Positions 58,760-64,000 of a DNA stretch of 64,000 nt are shown here, one piece after another. Under the pieces are notes generated by a model. The model was given only the letters and a program-made list of their open reading frames with translations, ran no database searches and was not told the origin of the DNA. Both the position numbers and the translations under genes were made by a program. Origin of the DNA: JAJEAD01 sp965221555 (GTDB lineage: Bacteria; Pseudomonadota; Gammaproteobacteria; HK1). Position 1 is the stretch's first letter. Each line of letters begins with the position of its first letter. The stretch spans positions 1,116,001 to 1,180,000 of the forward strand of contig OZ244895.1 in assembly GCA_965221555.1 (NCBI GenBank), written 5' to 3'.

Positions 58760-60466
58760 GTGAAGAACGCCACCCGCGTCGAGCTGCAGATCATGTGGAA
58801 CCGCCTGCTCGCGGTGGTGGAGGAGCAGGCGCAGGTGCTGCTGCACACCGCGTTCAGTCCCATCGTGCGGGAGTGCGGTGACATATCGGCGGGAATCTTC
58901 GACCGGCGTGGCCGGATGCTGGCCCAGGCGGTGACCGGCACGCCGGGACACATCAACACCATGGCCGAGTCGGTGGGCTATTTCATCGACGCCTTCGCGC
59001 CGGAGACGATGGCGCCCGGTGACGTCTTTCTTACCAACGATCCGTGGCTCGCCTCCGGTCATCTCAATGACTTCATGCTGGTGGAGCCGGTGTTCCTGGG
59101 TGATGCACTCGTCGGCTTCGTGGCCTGCACGTCGCATCTCATCGATCTCGGAGGGCTCGGAATGGGGCCCCAGGGCAGCGACGTCTTCGACGAAGGGCTC
59201 CTCGTGCCGCCCTGTCGGCTGGTCGAGAGAGGTGAGGCCAACGAGCTGCTCATCGCTCTCATCAAGGCGAACTCCCGATCCCCGGTCGAGAACGAAGGGG
59301 ACATCTATGCGCTCATCGCCTGCTGCGACGTGGGCGCCACCCGGCTTTGCGCGATGATGCGCGAGTTCGGCCTGGATTCGCTCGAAGCGCTCTCCGCGTA
59401 TGTCATCGATCTCTCTCGGCGCGCCACGCATGCCGCCATCGCGCGGGTTCCGAACGGCACCTATCGCAGCCGCATGCGCATTGACGGTTACGACTTCCCG
59501 ATCGAGCTCCGTGCCGCCCTGCACGTGGGCGACCATGAGATGCTGCTCGATCTCGACGGGTCCTCGCCGTGTTCACGCTTCGGCATCAACGTGCCGCTCA
59601 ACTACACCACCGCCTACGGCGTGTTCGGAATCCGGTGCATCGTGTCCCCGGAAGTGCCCAACAACGCGGGCTCTCTCGCGCCCTTCCGGGTCCAGGCGCC
59701 GACCGGGTGTATCGTCAACGCGCCCCGCCCCGCTCCGGTGGCGATGCGGCACACGATCGGCCAGCTCATGCCTGACCTCGTGTTCGGCTGCCTGCACCAG
59801 GCGATTCCCGATCGAGTCCCGGCGGAAGGCGCCTCCACGATGTGGGATCTGCCGTTGCGCAGCGCATTCGATCTCACCCGGGGAAGCAACGCCACCACGT
59901 TTGCGTGCGAGCTGACCCACAACGGCGGGACCGGGGCCCGGCCGGCCAGTGACGGACTCTCCGCGACCGCCTACCCGAGCGGGGTATGGGGATCGCAGGT
60001 CGAGATCACCGAGAGTGTCGCGCCCCTGCGGCTGAGGCGCCGGGAGCTGCGGCCGGACTCCGGCGGGGCGGGCCGCTTCCGGGGCGGGCTGGGACAGGTG
60101 CTGGAAGTCGAGAGCCGGGAGCACGCGGCCTTTCGCTTCCTGCCGTCGGTGGAGCGCATCAAGTTCCCCGCGCGCGGGCGCGACGGCGGCGCCGACGGCG
60201 CGGCGGGACGGATAACGCTAGAGTCCGGCGCGGTCCTGGCCGGGAAGGGGGATCACCTCATTCCCGGCGAGGACTGCATCGTGTTCGAGACCCCGGGAGG
60301 AGGGGGCTATGGTCCACCCGCTTCGCGCAACCCGCGGGCGGTGCTTCGCGATGTTCGCGACGGGCTCGTGAGCGCGGGGCAGGCGGGAGCTCTGTATCGA
60401 GTGGTGATCGACGAAGCGGGAGAACTCGACATCGCCGCCACCGAGCGCCTGCGGGCGCGGAGCTGA
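58760..60466 (+). CDS. HyuB-type hydantoinase/oxoprolinase, B subunit
   Basis: 568-residue partner of HyuA. Family blocks seen: MWNRLLAVVEEQAQVLLHTAFSPIVRECGDIS, FLTNDPWLASGHLNDFM, GTGARPASDGLSATAYPSG, and the C-terminal glycine-rich FETPGGGGYGPP. GTG 58760 is chosen because GGGGAGGAAG lies 6-8 bases ahead; an upstream GTG (58730) would bury that site. Cotranscribed with HyuA, presumably one heteromeric ATP-dependent enzyme. Confidence 0.92.
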   Translation: MKNATRVELQIMWNRLLAVVEEQAQVLLHTAFSPIVRECGDISAGIFDRRGRMLAQAVTGTPGHINTMAESVGYFIDAFAPETMAPGDVFLTNDPWLASGHLNDFMLVEPVFLGDALVGFVACTSHLIDLGGLGMGPQGSDVFDEGLLVPPCRLVERGEANELLIALIKANSRSPVENEGDIYALIACCDVGATRLCAMMREFGLDSLEALSAYVIDLSRRATHAAIARVPNGTYRSRMRIDGYDFPIELRAALHVGDHEMLLDLDGSSPCSRFGINVPLNYTTAYGVFGIRCIVSPEVPNNAGSLAPFRVQAPTGCIVNAPRPAPVAMRHTIGQLMPDLVFGCLHQAIPDRVPAEGASTMWDLPLRSAFDLTRGSNATTFACELTHNGGTGARPASDGLSATAYPSGVWGSQVEITESVAPLRLRRRELRPDSGGAGRFRGGLGQVLEVESREHAAFRFLPSVERIKFPARGRDGGADGAAGRITLESGAVLAGKGDHLIPGEDCIVFETPGGGGYGPPASRNPRAVLRDVRDGLVSAGQAGALYRVVIDEAGELDIAATERLRARS

Positions 60467-60477
60467 AGGGAACGCTT

Positions 60478-61254
60478 TCAGCGGCAGGGGTTTCGCTCGG
60501 ATCGGCTGGGCGTCGGGGGCGCAGACAGAGAACATCTTCGCAGCAGCATCACGTTGATCGTGGCGAGTGCGGCGGCCGCGAGCAGATGCTTCAGGGTGTG
60601 GCCGCCGACGAGTCCGGCGCTCAGCTCGAAGACGGCGCGGTCCGCGAGTTCGGCGAGCTTCGCCGCCGTGTAGCAGGCGAGCCCGAAGAGCAGCCAGGCG
60701 CGGTGGCTGTGCCGGGCGGGGAAGAGGGCGACGAGGACCGGAATCGCGAGCAGCGGAGCGAGCTGCACCCAGATATAAGGGCGCAGATCGTCGCTCAAGT
60801 GCCAGTAGACGACGCTGCCCGGCCCCAGCAGCAAGGCGGGCGCGAGGGCGATGCGCTGGATGCGCGACGCCACGTTCTCCGCGAGCAGCGCGACGAGGAG
60901 CGCGGCACAGATGATGCTTATCGCGAGCCGATCCCACACCAGGGTCGCGCTGTCCGGAGCGAGGTGATAGGTGGCGGAGCCGACGCACAGCAGCACCGTT
61001 GCGGCGAACAGGACTGCCCAGGAGAGGCGGGCCTCGCTCGCTTTCCATCGCGGCGCGCAGGCGAGCCCCCACAAGCCGACCCCGAGGAAGGCGAGGTTCG
61101 ACGCCACATCGGCAAAGTTGGGGATGCCGAAGAAAGTTCGTCGATCGGCGAAGTCGTGATACGCGGAGCTCTGCGCAATGGGGTCGAGCGCCAACAGAAG
61201 CGCAAGGGGAGCGACCAGCGCGAGAGCCAGCACCCCCTCGCGTCCGACCCGCAT
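60478..61254 (-). CDS. Ceramidase/CREST-family membrane protein
   Basis: 258-residue integral membrane protein with about seven helices and the alkaline-ceramidase pattern: YHDFADRRTFFGIPNFADVA near the N terminus, then CVGSATYHLAPDSATLVWDRL with His and Asp, and C-terminal GGHTLKHLLAAAALATI with paired His. These are the presumed zinc-site residues of the CREST hydrolases. The function in bacteria is unclear; sphingolipid substrates are not implied. ATG 61254 has GGAG upstream; the longer frame to 61422 runs into a repeat. Ends 11 bp from the convergent HyuB stop. Confidence 0.87.
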   Translation of the reverse strand: MRVGREGVLALALVAPLALLLALDPIAQSSAYHDFADRRTFFGIPNFADVASNLAFLGVGLWGLACAPRWKASEARLSWAVLFAATVLLCVGSATYHLAPDSATLVWDRLAISIICAALLVALLAENVASRIQRIALAPALLLGPGSVVYWHLSDDLRPYIWVQLAPLLAIPVLVALFPARHSHRAWLLFGLACYTAAKLAELADRAVFELSAGLVGGHTLKHLLAAAALATINVMLLRRCSLSAPPTPSRSERNPCR

Positions 61255-61267
61255 GTTTCTCCGATTC

Positions 61268-61333
61268 ACCGTGGTGGACACGCGTCTACTGGCATGGGCT
61301 GTATTGAACGTGAGTCGGTGATTTCCTGGCCCG
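61268..61333 (-). repeat. Family-2 repeat, copy i, left half (interrupted)
   Basis: GTGGTGGACACGCGTCTACT, GGCATGGGCTGTATTGAACG and TGAGTCGGTGATTTCCTGGC align with the left part of copy d; the right part resumes at 61510 after the family-1 insertion. Confidence 0.65.
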
Positions 61334-61509
61334 TAGGACTCACCGAGTTTCGTCACGAGGGCGCCAAGATGCGGTGATAGTGGGCCGCACGGACCGAAAG
61401 ACGCGCAAGGCGTAGCCGACACGAAGTCGTTGCGGCTTGAAGGAGTACGGACCGCAAGCCTCCGTATATTGGCGTCCGCAACAGGAAATCGGTGAAATTT
61501 GCGGACTGG
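61334..61509 (+). mobile_element. Family-1 MITE-like element, copy F (short form) nested in family 2
   Basis: About 176 bp. GGCGCCAAGATGCGGTGATA, GCACGGACCGAAAGACGCGC, GTAGCCGACACGAAGTCGTT, CCGTATATTGGCGTCCGCAA and GGAAATCGGTGAAATTTGCG are in family order. The left terminal repeat is worn. It lies inside copy i of family 2. The 151-residue frame 61437-61892 across it is spurious. Confidence 0.8.
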
Positions 61510-61585
61510 TACGCCTGTGCGCCCTGACTCGCGAACGCCCTTGCCCCTGTCGTCAGATGCGCGTCCTCGATTCGTCAGCCGGTGA
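61510..61585 (-). repeat. Family-2 repeat, copy i, right half
   Basis: GCGCCCTGACTCGCGAACGC, CCTTGCCCCTGTCGTCAGAT and GCGCGTCCTC continue the family-2 order broken at 61333. From 61586 to 61888 the sequence ahead of the transporter gene is less G+C-rich in places (61600-61690) but shows no gene or convincing promoter. Confidence 0.65.
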
Positions 61586-61888
61586 ACAAAGAGGCTTCGG
61601 GCTCCTCTGGTACTCTTTCATTGTACGGACTACGCAGCACTTCGATAAACGGCGAGGATCGTTGAAGTCTTCTTCATATACCTCCCCGGCGATGTCGGGA
61701 GAATACCGCTTTCGCCTTCGGCTTCGGACAGGTTCACGCCGCTCCGCGTCCCCCGGGCCGCGCCCCTGTTACAGATCGGCGCTGCGTGGATGCCTGAGAG
61801 CGCGGCGAAGATACGCCCGAGCGGGTGTCCCCGCCCCTCGTCGAACCCGGCGGGTCACTTCACTTGTCCGTCGTGAGCGCACTGCGGT

Positions 61889-64000
61889 GTGAGCATTCGC
61901 GAGCAGTCTTCGGTCTCCGTGCTGTGGCGCGACGCGGTGGCAGGCGTCGCGGCGGCGGCGGTGCTGATGACGCAGGCGATGGCTTTCGGCATCGCCCTGT
62001 ACGAACCCTATCTCGGCGCGGCCGGCGCCGGAGCGCTGGCTGGGCTCATCGGCGTGGTGGGGCTCAGCCTGCTCTCCAGTCTTTCACGGGGCACTCTCGG
62101 TCTGATCAGCGGCCCCACCGGACCGGTGCTGGCGCTGCTCGTCGCGATCACCGCCGCGCTCGCGTCCGCCGGCCTGAGCGGCGCCGGCGTCGTGCAGGGT
62201 CTGGCCATCGTGGTAATCATGACCGGGTTGATCCAGGTGCTCCTGGGCCTCACGGGAGCGGGTCGAATCGTCAAGCTGGTCCCGGTGCCGGTGGTCGCGG
62301 GCATCATGACCGGATCCGGCGCGCTGATGATCCAGTCGCAGTTCGGGCCCGCCGCGATCACCATGACCCCGTCATGGATTCCGACCGTCACCGCACTCGC
62401 CACCGTCCTCGCCATGTGGCAGGGCGGCCGGCGCCTTCCGGCCATCCCGTCCGTCATCCCTGGCCTGCTCGTCGGCATCGGCACGTTCTACGCGCTTTGC
62501 TGGTGGTTGGAGGTCGCGGTTCCGGCGGCATGGATGGTCGGTGAGCTGCCCCGGCTGGCGTGGTCGGAGCTGACGACGCGTCCGGCCCTTGAGAGCCCGA
62601 TGCCCTGGCTGGTCATCGTGGTCTCCGCCACCACCCTCGCCGCCTTCACCTCCCTCGACACGTTGCTCACCTGCGTCGTGGCGGATACCCGGACCGGCGG
62701 GCGGCACGATGTGCGCCGGGAGGTGGTCGCGCAGGGTCTCGGGCATGTCGCGGTTGGACTGAGCGGTGGCATGGCCGGCGCCGGGACCACCGGCGCCACG
62801 ATGGTCGCGATCCGCAACGGCGGCCGTCGCTACCCGGGCGCGTTCCTGGCCCTGTTCGTTCTCATCTGTCTGCTCGGGGCCAACGAAGTCACTGCGCATC
62901 TGCCGGTGAGCGCCCTGGCCGGAGTCGTCATCTTCGTCGCACTGGGGCTCATCGAGCGCAACATCTGGGTGTGGATCCGCCGGCGGCGGACCCGGTTGGA
63001 CGCGTGCATCGCCATCGCGGTGCTCGCCGTCACGCTCGTCTGGGACCTGATGATGGCGGTGGGCATCGGCGTGCTGATCACCATCATTCAGTTCGTCACC
63101 GTCCAGGCCCGAGCGCCGGTCGTCCTGCGGCGCGAGAGCGCGACGACCATGCGATCGCAACGCATGCGGGGTCCGGAGGAACAGGCCGTGCTCGAGGAAC
63201 ACGGTGACGACGTGGTGATCTACGACCTTCGGGGCTCGTTGGTGTTCGCCACCGCCGACCGGCTGTTCGAGGAGATGCTGCCGGATTTGGAGCGCGGAGC
63301 CCGGATGGTGATATCGCTCAAGCGCGTTGCCTTCGTGGATCTGACCGGGATCGACGCGCTGCGCCAGATCGCCGACCGCGCCCGGATGCACGGAGGCGAG
63401 GTCGTGTTCGCGAACGTTCACAAGCGCGCCGGCATTTCTCGCAAGATCAGGAAGACCCTGCGCCGGGTCGGCATCAGTGACGGCCCGCGGATCAAGACCT
63501 TCATCAGCTCCGATGCCGCGCTCGAGTACACCGAGGACAGGTTGCTCGCGGCGCACGGCGCCCTGAAGGATGGAGACTCGGTCGAGCTCGCCGAGAGCGA
63601 GCTCTGCGAGAGCATGTCCGCCGAGCATGTGGCCAGGCTCTCGCCCCTTGTCACCCGTCGCGAGGCGAAGGCCCGGGCGGTCGTGTACGAGGCCGGTCAG
63701 CCCGGGGGCACGCTGTACATCGTGCGAAGCGGCAGTATCGACCTGCGGCTTCCGACCGGACACCGCCACTGGAGCCGGCTCGCGCGCGTCGGGCCGGGGA
63801 TGCTGTTCGGAGAGGTGAGTTTCCAGATTCCGGGCGCGCACACCGCCACCGCGATCGCTACCGAGCCCTGCGAGCTGTTCGCGCTGGAGCGAGACCGCTT
63901 CGAGCGCCTCTCGGAAGAGGATCCGGAGGTGGCTCTCGCAGTGCTGCGTAGCGTGGTCCGGGTACTCGGGCGACGCTTGCGGCAGGCCAACCGCGAGATC
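61889..64000 (+). CDS. SulP-family anion transporter with STAS and cyclic-nucleotide-binding domains (3' truncated by window edge)
   Basis: Open from GTG 61889 to the window end (704 codons, no stop). Residues about 1-400 form the SulP/SLC26 membrane domain (DAVAGVAAAAVLMTQAMAFGIA, GLISGPTGPVLALLVAI, VPVVAGIMTGSGALMIQ, AFTSLDTLLTCVVADT). A STAS domain follows (VVIYDLRGSLVFATADRLFE to FVDLTGIDALRQIADRA), then a Crp-type cNMP-binding domain (EAGQPGGTLYIVRSGSIDL, FGEVSFQIPGAHTATAIATEP, CELFALERDRFERL). Transport of sulfate, bicarbonate or a dicarboxylate gated by a nucleotide is plausible; the ion is not identifiable. An in-frame stop at 61874 fixes the GTG as the first possible start. The sequence continues past the right edge. 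Confidence 0.9.
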   Translation, partial: MSIREQSSVSVLWRDAVAGVAAAAVLMTQAMAFGIALYEPYLGAAGAGALAGLIGVVGLSLLSSLSRGTLGLISGPTGPVLALLVAITAALASAGLSGAGVVQGLAIVVIMTGLIQVLLGLTGAGRIVKLVPVPVVAGIMTGSGALMIQSQFGPAAITMTPSWIPTVTALATVLAMWQGGRRLPAIPSVIPGLLVGIGTFYALCWWLEVAVPAAWMVGELPRLAWSELTTRPALESPMPWLVIVVSATTLAAFTSLDTLLTCVVADTRTGGRHDVRREVVAQGLGHVAVGLSGGMAGAGTTGATMVAIRNGGRRYPGAFLALFVLICLLGANEVTAHLPVSALAGVVIFVALGLIERNIWVWIRRRRTRLDACIAIAVLAVTLVWDLMMAVGIGVLITIIQFVTVQARAPVVLRRESATTMRSQRMRGPEEQAVLEEHGDDVVIYDLRGSLVFATADRLFEEMLPDLERGARMVISLKRVAFVDLTGIDALRQIADRARMHGGEVVFANVHKRAGISRKIRKTLRRVGISDGPRIKTFISSDAALEYTEDRLLAAHGALKDGDSVELAESELCESMSAEHVARLSPLVTRREAKARAVVYEAGQPGGTLYIVRSGSIDLRLPTGHRHWSRLARVGPGMLFGEVSFQIPGAHTATAIATEPCELFALERDRFERLSEEDPEVALAVLRSVVRVLGRRLRQANREI

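Noticed and set aside
61437..61892. 151-codon frame before the SulP gene
   Set aside because: Begins inside a family-1 repeat, low-complexity Arg/Ser tail, no ribosome site; a repeat-derived spurious frame.
63121..63240. Suspected frameshift in the SulP gene
   Set aside because: Careful reading shows the frame stays open through GAG GAA CAG GCC; no interruption.

Overview
This is a G+C-rich chromosomal segment from a free-living or host-associated proteobacterium, most likely a poorly characterised gammaproteobacterium. The indications are PhoB/PhoR next to polyphosphate kinase, a DUF1302/DUF1329/YCF48/MMPL envelope locus, two-gene RND efflux, a RecD2-type helicase, and many stand-alone catabolic enzymes (PhyH and TauD dioxygenases, CocE hydrolase, sulfatase, amidohydrolase, Rieske oxygenase, HyuAB). 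The taxonomic placement is inference. I saw no rRNA, tRNA, CRISPR array, integrase or transposase gene.

Layout. 1-4.6 kb: phosphate sensing (end of phoB, phoR) convergent with ppk. 4.8-12.8 kb: DUF805 membrane protein, CocE hydrolase divergent from a DadA/PuuB-like FAD oxidoreductase, then a leftward run sulfatase > amidohydrolase > 3-hydroxyisobutyrate-dehydrogenase-like enzyme. 12.95-16.4 kb: a visibly lower-G+C two-gene module, a RecQ-like helicase fused to a ComF-type phosphoribosyltransferase domain and translationally coupled to a DprA-like protein. It is the best candidate for a defence system here. 16.7-26.5 kb: SCP2-type thiolase, recD2, SDR, TauD dioxygenase, two divergent DMT exporters, LarA-type racemase. 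26.8-31.1 kb: RND pump and its adaptor. 31.2-45.3 kb: a conserved hypothetical, a pyrimidine-dimer glycosylase, a leftward PhyH / class III aminotransferase / glutamine amidotransferase run, NDP-forming acyl-CoA synthetase, Zn alcohol dehydrogenase, M20 peptidase plus DMT exporter, class II aldolase, Asp/Glu-racemase-type isomerase, Rieske oxygenase. 45.7-52.7 kb: a four-gene envelope operon. 52.8-64 kb: YcaQ/AlkX glycosylase overlapping a coiled-coil membrane protein, HisC-like aminotransferase, HyuA/HyuB, ceramidase-family membrane protein, and a SulP-STAS-cNMP transporter that runs off the right edge.

Most of the larger intergenic gaps are filled by two dispersed repeat families. Family 1 (six copies, about 180 or 295 bp) has terminal inverted repeats reading GCCCGGATGTTTCACCGAT bracketed by TA, like a Correia/IS630-type MITE. 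A short form and a hairpin-bearing long form exist, and one copy supplies the stop codon of the aldolase gene. Family 2 (nine copies, about 150 bp, mostly degenerate) has an internal dyad CGAGTCGGGA/TCCCGACTCG. At 61.3 kb a family-1 element is nested inside a family-2 element. These repeats, not protein-coding cargo, are the most unusual structural feature of the window apart from the RecQ-PRTase/DprA module.
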